This document shows positions 9,245 through 17,657 of a DNA stretch of 64,000 bases, in pieces (the stretch's first letter is position 1; every line of letters begins with the position of its first letter). The stretch lies in NCBI GenBank assembly GCA_016744395.1, contig JADGEK010000009.1:1-64000 (forward strand). Reading direction: 5' to 3'. Under the pieces are notes generated by a model. The model was not told the DNA's origin. It was given only the letters and a program-made list of their open reading frames with translations, and ran no database searches. The translations under genes and the position numbers were made by a program. The stretch is from Gammaproteobacteria bacterium (lineage in GTDB: Bacteria > Pseudomonadota > Gammaproteobacteria > GRL18).

Positions 9245-10513
9245 ATGGCTCACGTCGTTATTATTGGTGCTGGAACTGGGGGAATGCCTTGCGCATATGA
9301 AATGCGTGACGCATTGGGTAAAGAGCACCTTGTCACAATGGTTAGTGAAAATGAAACATTTGATTTTACCCCATCAAATCCCTGGGTTGCTGTTGGCTGG
9401 CGTCAAAGAAAAGACATTAGCTTTGAGTCAAAACCCTATCTTGAAAAACGTGGAATCAATTTTATTGCACATCGCGTTGACAAAATTGACCCTGCGAATA
9501 ATGAACTGACGCTCAATAATAATGAAAAAATAAGCTATGATTATTTGGTCATTGCAACTGGCCCCCGACTTGCTTTCGAAGAAGTTGAAGGCTCAGGCCC
9601 TGACGCAAATTCGCAATCAATTTGCTCTTTACCACATGCAGAAACTGCCTATGAAGATTTTGAAGCATTAGCCGCCGATCCAGGCCCTGCCATTGTCGGT
9701 GCAATGCCATTTGCCAGTTGTTTTGGCCCCGCTTATGAGTATGCATTTATTCTCAACAGAGAACTACAAAAACGTAAAATTCGTGACAAAATCCCTCTGA
9801 CATTAGTGACTTCTGAACCTTATATTGGTCATTTAGGCTTGGGTGGTGTGGGGGATTCTCAGGGCATGCTTGAATCTGAATTGCGTCAGCATTCCATCAA
9901 ATGGATCTGCAATGCTAAGACCACTAAAATTGAAGCGGGCAAAATGTTCGTCGATGAACTCAATGACGATGGCAGCCTAAAAATGCAACATGAACTCCCT
10001 TTCAAACACGGTATGATGTTACCTGCTTTTAAAGGTGTTAACGCAGTTGCTGAAGTTGAAGGCTTATGCAACCCTCGTGGTTTTGTGATCGTTGACAAAC
10101 AACAGCGCAGTCCCAAATATAACAATATATTTTCTGCAGGCGTATGCATTGCCATTCCACCAGTTGAAGCAACGCCTGTTCCAACAGGCGCACCTAAAAC
10201 AGGTTATATGATTGAGTCAATGGTCACAGCTATTGTTCATAATATTGCTGATGAATTATCTGATGTTGAACCATCAACTGAAGGTACCTGGAATGCAATT
10301 TGTCTTGCCGATATGGGTAATACAGGTGCTGCGTTTGTTGCAATTCCACAAATTCCACCAAGAAATCTGGCCTGGTTCAAAAAAGGAAAATGGGTACATT
10401 TAGCGAAGATTGGCTTTGAAAAATACTTTATTCGTAAAATGAAGTCTGGTTCAAGTGAACCTATCTATGAAAAGTATTTATTGAAAGCTCTGGGTATTAA
10501 TCGTCTGAAATAA
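9245..10513 (+). CDS. sqr: sulfide:quinone oxidoreductase
   Basis: SQR is a monotopic membrane flavoprotein that oxidises sulfide to sulfane sulfur/polysulfide and passes electrons to quinone. The 422-residue protein has the FAD loop GAGTGG (8-13) and all three catalytic cysteines, Cys127 (SQSICSLPHA), Cys159 (ASCFGPAYEY) and Cys353 (NAICLADMG), at almost the positions known for Acidithiobacillus ferrooxidans SQR (128, 160, 356). Other matching segments are TSEPYIGHLG, TGAPKTGYMIESM and the C-terminal KWVHLAKIGFEKYFIRKMK membrane-anchor region. The FCSD-type flavocytochrome alternative is unlikely because there is no signal peptide. AGGAGA precedes the ATG. It lies opposite a FisR-like regulator, which probably controls it. 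Confidence 0.95.
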   Translation: MAHVVIIGAGTGGMPCAYEMRDALGKEHLVTMVSENETFDFTPSNPWVAVGWRQRKDISFESKPYLEKRGINFIAHRVDKIDPANNELTLNNNEKISYDYLVIATGPRLAFEEVEGSGPDANSQSICSLPHAETAYEDFEALAADPGPAIVGAMPFASCFGPAYEYAFILNRELQKRKIRDKIPLTLVTSEPYIGHLGLGGVGDSQGMLESELRQHSIKWICNAKTTKIEAGKMFVDELNDDGSLKMQHELPFKHGMMLPAFKGVNAVAEVEGLCNPRGFVIVDKQQRSPKYNNIFSAGVCIAIPPVEATPVPTGAPKTGYMIESMVTAIVHNIADELSDVEPSTEGTWNAICLADMGNTGAAFVAIPQIPPRNLAWFKKGKWVHLAKIGFEKYFIRKMKSGSSEPIYEKYLLKALGINRLK

Positions 10514-10545
10514 TGAGTTTCTACAAACTCAATAGTGCACATCGA

Positions 10546-10620
10546 GTACCAGAATGATTGATTGGTTGTTGAGCGATTTGACGAAGTCCGAGCACAGCAG
10601 TCAATCACTCATTTTGATAC
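10546..10620. repeat. long imperfect hairpin between sqr and the relA-like gene
   Basis: Bases from GTACCAGAATGATTG (10546) pair with those ending CATTTTGATAC (10620). About 29 positions pair, counting G-U, with four mismatches, around a loop near GATTTGACGAAGTCC. It lies between the ends of two convergent genes. There is no poly-T run, so it is not a standard terminator. It could be a dispersed palindromic repeat, a structured RNA or a Rho-type end. A second copy is not visible in the window. Confidence 0.55.
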
Positions 10621-10690
10621 GGGTTTTAAGTGACTCATGTTAAATAAAGAGTGATCACCGTTTTGAAATAGCTCTCCAGGATAAAAAATA

Positions 10691-12913
10691 TCAATCACTG
10701 ATTCGATACACTTCTATCACATTTGACAATTGTGTGATTCGGTTCAAAGCACGACTCAATTGTGCAATGCCTGCAATCTCCAGAGTTAGTCTCATTCTTG
10801 CAGAGTAATCAGATTTGTTTGTTGAAGTATTAACCCCTAAAACGTTAATTTCCATATTAGCTAGAATCGAAGTGACATCTCTTAATAAACCCTGTCTATC
10901 CATTGCAATCAACTCAATCATGACGGTATAACACTGATTGATTTCATGGTTCCATTCAACTTCGGTTAAACGCTCACTGTTTTCTTCCAGCGCATGCTGA
11001 ATATTATGACAATCACTGCGGTGAATAGTAATACCACGTGTTTTGGTGATAAAGCCAATAATTTCATCGCCTGGTACAGGCTTACAACATTGAGCAACCT
11101 GTGTCAGAATATTATCAACACCATAAATGGTGACATCACCAGAACCTTGTGGCAACAATTCAATGGTTTGTTGAACAGGTTCATCATTAATAAACGAAGT
11201 CGCTTCACTATGACCACCTAACTCCTGAATAGACGAAGCAATTTGACCCGTTGTAATTTCACCTCGACCAATTTCAGCAAAAAGGTGATCGGTATTATCA
11301 AAATGAAAATGTTGTGCTAGTTTGGCATGAGATATATTGGAAATGCCCAAACGATGTAATTCTTTTTCTAAAATTTCACGACCAGCCAATAAATTTTGAT
11401 CGTAGTTCTGTTGTTTAAACCAATGCCTGACTTTCGCTCTGGCTCTGGAAGTTTTTAAATAGCCTAATTGGGGATTCAGCCAATCTCGACTGGGAGAACC
11501 ATTTTTGGTGGTCAGGATTCTAACTTGTTCACCGCTTTTTAATTCATAAGTCAAAGGTACCATTTTCTCATTCACTTTGGCACCACGACAACAAGCCCCC
11601 ACCTCAGTATGCACATAAAAAGCAAAGTCCAGAGGTGTAGCACCTTGGGGCATATCAATAATTTCACCTTCTGGTGTCATCACATAGACGCGATCCTGAA
11701 ATACTTCAGATTTAAAGCGATCAATAAAATCACCCGCATCTTTTTCTTCGTCCTTCCAATCCAGTAACTGCCTTAACCAGGCAATTTTTTGCTCATAGTG
11801 ACCACTTTGTTTACCACCTTCTTTATAGCGCCAATGTGCAGCTACACCGTATTCAGCATGTTTATTCATGTCATAGGTACGGATTTGTATTTCCAGAGTT
11901 TTCCCTTGAGGACCTATGACGGCAGTGTGAATTGACTGATAGTTATTTTCTTTGGGTGTGGCAATATAATCATCAAATTCATAGGGAATATGACGCCAGA
12001 TAGTATGCACCACCCCCAAGGCATGATAGCAATCCTTAAGTTTATCAACATGAATTCTAACAGCACGTAAATCATATAGCTGATGAAAGCCTAGGTTTTT
12101 ACGCTTCATTTTTTTCCAGATACTGTAAATATGCTTGGAGCGACCAGTTACTTCACCTTCAATGTGGTTGTCGGTCAAGTTGTTCTGAATGATCTGTACG
12201 ACATCTTCAATGTATTTATCACGATCAATCTTGCGCTCCGCAAGATATTTGGCAATTTTCTTATAATTATCTTCATCAAGAAAACGAAAAGCCAGATCTT
12301 CGAGTTCCCACTTAAGTTGCCAAATACCAAGACGATTGGCAAGTGGTGCATAAATTTCAGCCGTTTCACTGGCGATTATTTTTTGTTTACGAGGAGATAA
12401 AGAATCAAGGGTTCGCATATTATGAAGACGATCAGCCAACTTAATCATCACAACACGAACATCTTCGGCCATAGCCAGCAATAATTTACGAAGGTTTTCA
12501 GCTTTCAAGCCTTCTTTTTTGATTGTGTCTTTCAAGTCAGGTTTTAAAGTTGCAAAGGCCTTCATTTTAGTGACACTCTCAACCAAAGTAGCCACTTCTT
12601 TGCCAAACTTTTTCTCAAGCTGCGCTAAAGTCACTTCTGTGTCTTCTACCACATCATGAAGTAATGCCGCCATTAGGGATGGGGTATCAAGGTTAAGACT
12701 AAGGAGAATTTCAGCCACGGAAATGACATGAAAGACATAGGGTTCACCAGATGCTCTCACCTGTCCTTTATGCGCATTGTCCGCATAAACAAATGCCTCA
12801 TACAAAGCTTCAAGATCAAGGTGAGCATGACTGTCCTTAATCTTGACAACTAATGCATTAAAACGCTCCAGGGGCGTATCATGGACATCTGAGACTGCTT
12901 CTACATAAACCAT
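10691..12913 (-). CDS. (p)ppGpp synthetase/hydrolase, RelA/SpoT family
   Basis: A 740-residue long RSH enzyme controlling the stringent response. The N-terminal hydrolase domain keeps every signature residue: His48 and His62, HD at 86-87, ED at 90-91 and the DRLHNMRTL motif. The synthetase domain follows (YDLRAVRIHV, NYQSIHT, EIQIRT), then TGS (YVMTPEGEIIDMPQGATPLD), the helical region, a conserved cysteine/zinc-finger segment (VAQCCKPVPGDEIIG) and a C-terminal ACT domain. The synthetase acidic loop reads EFDD (312-315), the form typical of monofunctional RelA, whereas the intact HD site is typical of bifunctional SpoT/Rel. Phylogenetically I would place it with RelA; I infer it may be bifunctional. 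The 3' end faces sqr. Confidence 0.9.
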   Translation of the reverse strand: MVYVEAVSDVHDTPLERFNALVVKIKDSHAHLDLEALYEAFVYADNAHKGQVRASGEPYVFHVISVAEILLSLNLDTPSLMAALLHDVVEDTEVTLAQLEKKFGKEVATLVESVTKMKAFATLKPDLKDTIKKEGLKAENLRKLLLAMAEDVRVVMIKLADRLHNMRTLDSLSPRKQKIIASETAEIYAPLANRLGIWQLKWELEDLAFRFLDEDNYKKIAKYLAERKIDRDKYIEDVVQIIQNNLTDNHIEGEVTGRSKHIYSIWKKMKRKNLGFHQLYDLRAVRIHVDKLKDCYHALGVVHTIWRHIPYEFDDYIATPKENNYQSIHTAVIGPQGKTLEIQIRTYDMNKHAEYGVAAHWRYKEGGKQSGHYEQKIAWLRQLLDWKDEEKDAGDFIDRFKSEVFQDRVYVMTPEGEIIDMPQGATPLDFAFYVHTEVGACCRGAKVNEKMVPLTYELKSGEQVRILTTKNGSPSRDWLNPQLGYLKTSRARAKVRHWFKQQNYDQNLLAGREILEKELHRLGISNISHAKLAQHFHFDNTDHLFAEIGRGEITTGQIASSIQELGGHSEATSFINDEPVQQTIELLPQGSGDVTIYGVDNILTQVAQCCKPVPGDEIIGFITKTRGITIHRSDCHNIQHALEENSERLTEVEWNHEINQCYTVMIELIAMDRQGLLRDVTSILANMEINVLGVNTSTNKSDYSARMRLTLEIAGIAQLSRALNRITQLSNVIEVYRISD

Positions 12914-13049
12914 TTTCTAATAATACTTACGATTGAGTTAAAAGGTACTAATAAATTAAATAAAGAAAAAATCCTTATATATTACTATGATAGACAAAGA
13001 AACTATAAAAACCATTAAAAATAATTATATTTTTAATTTTTTTTCAAAA

Positions 13050-13280
13050 CTAAGAACCTGTCTGATCTTTCAAGTAAAAAAGAGATTTTAAAAATAATAG
13101 AATAATCGGTGTACTGTGCATCAATAAATCAAATATATCGAGAGGCTTAACCAGAGTGCCCGCCATTAACATATTTATTTTTTCTATTAAATGCGGCTCA
13201 GCACCAAAAGGAGCCATACCTAATAATACAGCCATAACAATTAAAATAGGGAATGGAAAATTATCCAGAAATTTTTTCAT
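13050..13280 (-). CDS. small conserved inner-membrane protein
   Basis: A 76-residue protein with two hydrophobic helices (PFPILIVMAVLLGMAPF and STPIILLFLKSLFYL) around a conserved central segment (EPHLIEKINMLMAGTLVKPLDIFDLLMH). I recognise this pattern from small gammaproteobacterial proteins often labelled 'RND transporter', although it is far too short to be a pump. No function can be assigned. It is upstream of, and codirectional with, the relA-like gene, 136 bases away. Confidence 0.7.
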   Translation of the reverse strand: MKKFLDNFPFPILIVMAVLLGMAPFGAEPHLIEKINMLMAGTLVKPLDIFDLLMHSTPIILLFLKSLFYLKDQTGS

Positions 13281-13384
13281 GGTGAGTGTGTTTTCATATC
13301 ATGTTATCAGTCATTTATACCCAGCTATTTTATTAGTTAAGCATATTCTTATCAAGATTAATTTTGATTAATTGTTCACCATTA

Positions 13385-13412
13385 CTGACAAAATTCAATA
13401 ATCACCTATACT
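13385..13412 (+). promoter_or_regulatory. candidate promoter almost touching the DsrE-like gene
   Basis: CTGACA (13385-13390) and TATACT (13407-13412) are separated by 16 bases. The ATG of the DsrE-like gene begins only six bases after the -10 element, and no ribosome-binding site is seen, so transcription from here would give a leaderless mRNA. Confidence 0.4.
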
Positions 13413-13418
13413 GAGTTT

Positions 13419-13976
13419 ATGACTCATTTATTCAGAAGCTTTAAAATCAAAAAAATAAAACTGTTTCAAGTTTACTTATTGATCATATTAAGTGTGCTGT
13501 CCTGCCCTTCATCTTCTGAAGAAGCAAAGGCTCAAATCATTGACACACCCTATGCCGATGAACAGAAAGTCCTTTTTGAATTCTTTCTTGATGAGCCTGC
13601 AAAAATTCACTCAGCCCTATATTGGTTACGCTCCTATATGAATACCTTAACATCTGAGCCTTATGGTTTGGCACCTGAATTTATGAACGTCATCGTCCTG
13701 ATTCATGGTACAGAGATTGTTACTGTGGCTAAAAAAAATTATGATCAATACAAAAATGCTGTTGAACGAATGCGTTATTATGAGCAACTGGGCGTGGAAT
13801 TCAGAGTCTGTGGTGATGCCGCTGATGATTACGGCTATACGGCCAATGATTTTCAGGACTTTATAAAAATTGTACCCTCCGCTATTGTAGAGCTCGCTCA
13901 TTGGCAAACTCAGGGGTATGCCATTATTCGACCACTGGTTTTTGAAAAAAAATACACGATTGAAGAAATTCGCTAA
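13419..13976 (+). CDS. DsrE/DsrF-like exported protein
   Basis: A 185-residue protein with an N-terminal hydrophobic export segment (VYLLIILSVLSC, residues about 17-28) followed by a DsrE/F-like alpha/beta domain. The pattern VLFEFFLDEPAKIHSALYWLRSYM, MNVIVLIHGTEI, and FRVCGDAADDYGYTANDFQDFIKIVPSAIVEL is typical of the periplasmic COG1416 group, with a single conserved cysteine in the FRVCG motif. DsrE proteins carry sulfur as persulfides in sulfur oxidisers; the periplasmic branch is poorly characterised, so a sulfur-carrier role is inference. It stands alone. The Cys in LSCPSS near residue 28 could also be read as an imperfect lipobox. Confidence 0.75.
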   Translation: MTHLFRSFKIKKIKLFQVYLLIILSVLSCPSSSEEAKAQIIDTPYADEQKVLFEFFLDEPAKIHSALYWLRSYMNTLTSEPYGLAPEFMNVIVLIHGTEIVTVAKKNYDQYKNAVERMRYYEQLGVEFRVCGDAADDYGYTANDFQDFIKIVPSAIVELAHWQTQGYAIIRPLVFEKKYTIEEIR

Positions 13977-14127
13977 TATCATCAACTCATTTTAAATGAT
14001 ATTGGTCATATAAAGACTCAAATTCATCTTTTTTTCAATAATTTAGAACCATTTAAGACTTCCACTGTACGGTAAAATCAACGATAATGCACTCCTCTTA
14101 GTTTGGACTGTTTGGTGATTATTACAC

Positions 14128-14976
14128 ATGAAATTTACGATTGATGAATTCCGTCAGTGGGAAAACAAAAAAGTGACATTGCTTGGCATGTCGGGGGTCG
14201 GTAAAACCTACTTATCTACTCTATTGAGGGACTCACAATGGTTCCATTTTTCTGGTGATTATCGCATTGGTACCCGTTACCTTGATGAACCCATCATGGA
14301 CATGATTAAACAACAGGCCATGCAAGTCCCCTTCTTAAAAGAATTACTTAGAAATGACTGGATTTCCATTAAAAACAACATCAAAGTTCACGATCTCGGT
14401 CCTGTTTTGAGCTACATTGGTCAATTAGGCAACCCTGAGCTGGGTGGTGTTGAACTGGAAGATTTTATTCAACGCCAAAGTTGCTATCGTGAAGGTGAAG
14501 TTGCTGCAATGATGGATGTGCCCAGCTTTATAAACAAAGCACAGAACATTTATGGTTATCAACATTTCGTCAATGATGTGGGCGGTAGCCTTTGTGAACT
14601 AGACAATCCTGAAGTCATTGATGTTCTGGTGAAACATACCCTAATCCTCTATATTCAAGTCACTAATGAAGGGGAAGAAAACAAGCTGATTCAACGGGCA
14701 CAAAGTACACCGAAACCCCTTTATTATCGCCCTGAATTTTTACAGGAAGAACTGGCGGTTTATCTTAAAGAAAATAATATTCAATATGCAGCACAAATGG
14801 TGCCTCATGATTTTACACGATGGATTTTTCCAAGACTGTTTCATTCAAGAATACCTCGTTATGAACAAATAGCAAAACCACATGGTTACACAGTCACATC
14901 GGAAGAAGTATCACAGGTTCGGGATCAGCAGGATTTCCTGCATTTACTTGAAACAGCCATTGCAAGAACCCATTAG
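14128..14976 (+). CDS. P-loop ATPase/kinase-like protein of unknown function
   Basis: A 282-residue soluble protein with an N-terminal Walker A loop (GMSGVGKT, residues about 19-26) followed by a region resembling small-molecule or nucleotide kinases (WFHFSGDYRIGTRYL). I do not recognise a Walker B. Distinctive segments are FVNDVGGSLCELDNPEVIDVL and RWIFPRLFHSRIPRYEQIAKPHGYTVTSEEV. I believe it belongs to a conserved uncharacterised 'ATPase' family of marine proteobacteria, but cannot name it. It is 95 bases upstream of metA on the same strand and may share its transcript. Confidence 0.7.
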   Translation: MKFTIDEFRQWENKKVTLLGMSGVGKTYLSTLLRDSQWFHFSGDYRIGTRYLDEPIMDMIKQQAMQVPFLKELLRNDWISIKNNIKVHDLGPVLSYIGQLGNPELGGVELEDFIQRQSCYREGEVAAMMDVPSFINKAQNIYGYQHFVNDVGGSLCELDNPEVIDVLVKHTLILYIQVTNEGEENKLIQRAQSTPKPLYYRPEFLQEELAVYLKENNIQYAAQMVPHDFTRWIFPRLFHSRIPRYEQIAKPHGYTVTSEEVSQVRDQQDFLHLLETAIARTH

Positions 14977-15071
14977 AATTAAACAGTGTCACTGTGTTGA
15001 TGAAGCCTCTAGCAGCACTCATTTTTAGGTGCTAACAAATCAATACACACGAGTTAATCAGAGTATGAAAG

Positions 15072-16166
15072 ATGCCATTAGTTGCACACAATCAGTTACC
15101 TTCATTTAAACGCCTGCAAGACGAAGGCATTAAAGTATTAACTCCTGTTACAGCACAGCATCAGGATATACGTGAGCTACATATTGGGCTACTCAATATG
15201 ATGCCAGATGCTGCTTTAAGTGCCACTGAACGACAATTCTTTCGTCTTATCGGAGAAAGTAATCCCATTGCTCAGTTTTATGTTCATCCCTTCACTCTGG
15301 ATGAAATTCCCCGCTCAGAAAAAGCCAGTGAATACATAGCTCAATACTATGAAACATTTGATGACATCAAAGAAATGGGGCTGGATGCTTTAATTATTAC
15401 AGGGGCCAATGTATCTGGTCCAGAGTTATCCAACCAAGCCTTCTGGAAACCGTTAATCGAAGTATTTGACTGGGCATGGAGTAATGTCACTTCCACTCTC
15501 TGTTCCTGCCTGGCAACTCATGCTGTCATGGAATTTCGCTATGCTCAAAAACGTACCCCCCAAGAAGAAAAAACTTGGGGGGTTTTTCCACATCATGTGG
15601 TTATTAAAGAGCACAAAAAGCAACACCCACTGATAAAAGACATCAATACCCGCTTCGATGTGCCTCACTCACGCTGGAATGTCGTCACAGCTAAACAGTT
15701 CAAGCAAAAGAATTTAAAGGTTCTAGTCAAATCAGATGAAGGTATGGTGCATCTTGCAACCAGTCCTGATGGCTTTCGTCATGTTTTATTCCAAGGGCAC
15801 CCTGAATATGACACCATTTCATTATTAAAAGAATATAAGCGTGAAGTACTATTATTTCAACAGGGAAAACTTAAACACTACCCGCCTTTTCCTAAACATT
15901 ATCTGGGTGTTTTTGAAAAAGCCATTTTAAAAGAGTATCGTTTTTATTGTGAAAAAAACATGCAGCAAGGGCAAGACTTTACACTCAATGCAGAACAACG
16001 TGAGTTCCCTGAAAAGCTCATCCGTCAAAACATTGATATTACCTGGCATGACACGGCCGTCGAAGTGGTGGGGAATTGGATGGGCCTGATTTACCAAATT
16101 ACTCATAACGATCGGCATCTACCATTTATGGATTCAGTCGATCCCAATAACCCATTAAATTTGTAA
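15072..16166 (+). CDS. metA: homoserine O-succinyltransferase family enzyme
   Basis: Acylates homoserine at the start of methionine synthesis. The 364-residue protein follows the MetA fold: an LNMMPD motif (residues 41-46), TGANVSGPE (110-118), the nucleophile in SCLATHA (Cys146, equivalent to Cys142 of E. coli) and the catalytic pair in QGHPEYD (His243, Glu245). It is longer than E. coli MetA (309 residues), mainly at the C terminus (NWMGLIYQITHNDRHLPFMD). Succinyl versus acetyl specificity cannot be settled by eye. Its stop overlaps the modA start by one base, so metA and modABC look cotranscribed. A terminator-like hairpin lies inside the gene at 15556-15587. Confidence 0.88.
   Translation: MPLVAHNQLPSFKRLQDEGIKVLTPVTAQHQDIRELHIGLLNMMPDAALSATERQFFRLIGESNPIAQFYVHPFTLDEIPRSEKASEYIAQYYETFDDIKEMGLDALIITGANVSGPELSNQAFWKPLIEVFDWAWSNVTSTLCSCLATHAVMEFRYAQKRTPQEEKTWGVFPHHVVIKEHKKQHPLIKDINTRFDVPHSRWNVVTAKQFKQKNLKVLVKSDEGMVHLATSPDGFRHVLFQGHPEYDTISLLKEYKREVLLFQQGKLKHYPPFPKHYLGVFEKAILKEYRFYCEKNMQQGQDFTLNAEQREFPEKLIRQNIDITWHDTAVEVVGNWMGLIYQITHNDRHLPFMDSVDPNNPLNL
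15556..15587 (+). terminator. terminator-like hairpin inside metA
   Basis: CCCCCCAAG at 15556-15564 pairs perfectly with CTTGGGGGG at 15574-15582 across a nine-base A-rich loop, and five T follow at once. This is the form of a Rho-independent terminator, yet it lies within the coding sequence for TPQEEKTWGVF of MetA. A short inverted repeat (CCACA-TCA-TGTGG) follows at 15588-15600. It may reduce read-through to the rest of metA and modABC; whether it acts is unknown. Confidence 0.55.
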
Positions 16167-16975
16167 TGCCACAATTCAATATTCTCTTTAAGTTATTGTT
16201 TCTAGTCTGTCTGACAAATACCTCTATGGCAGATGAAATACGTATCGCAACAGCAAGTAACTTCAGTGAACCCCTGAGAATTATCGCGCACTTGTTTGAA
16301 AAAAAATCCAATCATAAAGTCACCGTAATTTCAGGCTCAACAGGAAAGCTGTACGCGCAAATAAAACATGGCGCACCATTTGATGCTTTTTTTTCAGGTG
16401 ATAAACAACGAGCTGAATTGTTAGACAAAGAAAATATTGCTCAAAAAAACAGTCGTTTTACTTATGCCATAGGCAAACTCATTTTATGGAGCCCTAAAAA
16501 ACAGTTTATCGATCAACAAGGTAAAGTGCTTCATAATAAACAGTATCGATACCTCGCAATTGCTAATCCAAAATTGGCTCCTTATGGAAAAGCCGCTTTT
16601 GAGTTTTTACAACATCAAAATCTGTGGTCTCAATTACAGAGTCGCATGGTTCGAGGAGAAAATATTGGTCAAACCCTTCACTTCGTAAAAAGTGGCAATG
16701 CTGAATTAGGCTTAGTTGCCTATTCCCAAATCAAACGCCCAGGTCATGTAATAAATGGTTCTTACTGGAAAGTCCCTGAAACACTTTATACTCCAATCCT
16801 ACAACAAGCCGTGTTATTGAGTAACAAACAACCCGCTATTGAATTTTATGACTTTGTTAAAACCAGTGACGCACTTCAAGTGATTAAAAGCTTTGGTTAC
16901 AGTCTAAGTATAAAGGCTGAAATTGATTCCACGCCCTCTTTACATTCCAGCGTAAAAGATAACCATGCTCAATGA
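16166..16975 (+). CDS. modA: molybdate ABC transporter substrate-binding protein
   Basis: Periplasmic molybdate/tungstate-binding protein of 269 residues. It has a signal peptide with likely cleavage after SMA (residue about 22), then the ModA pattern: IRIATASNFSEPL, VISGSTGKLYAQIKHGAPFDAFFSGD, LAIANPKLAPYGKAA and ELGLVAYSQI. It starts at the metA stop (one-base overlap) and overlaps modB by eleven bases, so translation is probably coupled. The C-terminal 20 residues beyond SLSI are a nonconserved tail. No ModE site was recognised upstream. Confidence 0.92.
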   Translation: MPQFNILFKLLFLVCLTNTSMADEIRIATASNFSEPLRIIAHLFEKKSNHKVTVISGSTGKLYAQIKHGAPFDAFFSGDKQRAELLDKENIAQKNSRFTYAIGKLILWSPKKQFIDQQGKVLHNKQYRYLAIANPKLAPYGKAAFEFLQHQNLWSQLQSRMVRGENIGQTLHFVKSGNAELGLVAYSQIKRPGHVINGSYWKVPETLYTPILQQAVLLSNKQPAIEFYDFVKTSDALQVIKSFGYSLSIKAEIDSTPSLHSSVKDNHAQ

Positions 16976-17657
16976 TTCTGATTTAACTGCTCTACTTATT
17001 ACTTTAAAGCTGGCGGCTTTGACAACGGTCATTTTGCTTTTGATCGGCACTCCAATTGCCTGGTGGCTGGCTCGTTCACGCTGGCGTTTTAAGTTTATAA
17101 TTGAAGCAGTCATAGCACTTCCATTAGTGCTTCCTCCTACTGTACTTGGTTTTTATTTGTTAATTGCTCTCGGCCCAAACGGCCCCATTGGCGGCCTGAT
17201 GCAGTCTCTTGGAGGGCAGCCATTGGCCTTTACATTTACTGGTTTAATTATTGGTTCTGTTTTTTATTCTATGCCCTTTGTTGTACAACCTTTGCAAAGT
17301 GCTTTTAATACCATTGGACATCGTCCCTTAGAAGTGGCAGCGACATTAGGCGCATCACCTATTGATCGTTTTTTTACCATTGCAGTACCACTTGCACGAC
17401 CTGGTTTTTTGACTGCGATGGTATTGGGTTTTGCACATACTATTGGTGAATTTGGTGTCGTATTGATGATTGGTGGCAACATTCCAGGACAAACACAGGT
17501 ATTGTCCATTGCCATATATGATCATGTTGAAGTACTGGAATACACTCAGGCTCATTGGCTTTCCGGGGGCTTATTATTACTTTCTTTTGTCTTATTAATC
17601 AGTGTCTATGCATTGAATCGTCGTTATGCCTTACCAAAAATTGGTGGTGATTTATAA
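16965..17657 (+). CDS. modB: molybdate ABC transporter permease
   Basis: Inner-membrane permease of 230 residues with five hydrophobic segments and the EAA coupling motif (EVAATLGASPIDRFFTIAVPLARPG, near residues 124-148). The N-terminal LKLAALTTVILLLIGTPIAWWLA is typical of ModB. It sits between modA (eleven-base overlap) and modC (immediately adjacent), completing a standard modABC set. It can be distinguished from CysT/W sulfate permeases by its neighbours and by length. Confidence 0.93.
   Translation: MLNDSDLTALLITLKLAALTTVILLLIGTPIAWWLARSRWRFKFIIEAVIALPLVLPPTVLGFYLLIALGPNGPIGGLMQSLGGQPLAFTFTGLIIGSVFYSMPFVVQPLQSAFNTIGHRPLEVAATLGASPIDRFFTIAVPLARPGFLTAMVLGFAHTIGEFGVVLMIGGNIPGQTQVLSIAIYDHVEVLEYTQAHWLSGGLLLLSFVLLISVYALNRRYALPKIGGDL

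Noticed and set aside
13050-13280. Calling the 76-residue membrane protein an RND transporter
   Set aside because: Such a label occurs in databases, but two helices cannot form a pump; kept as an uncharacterised membrane protein.
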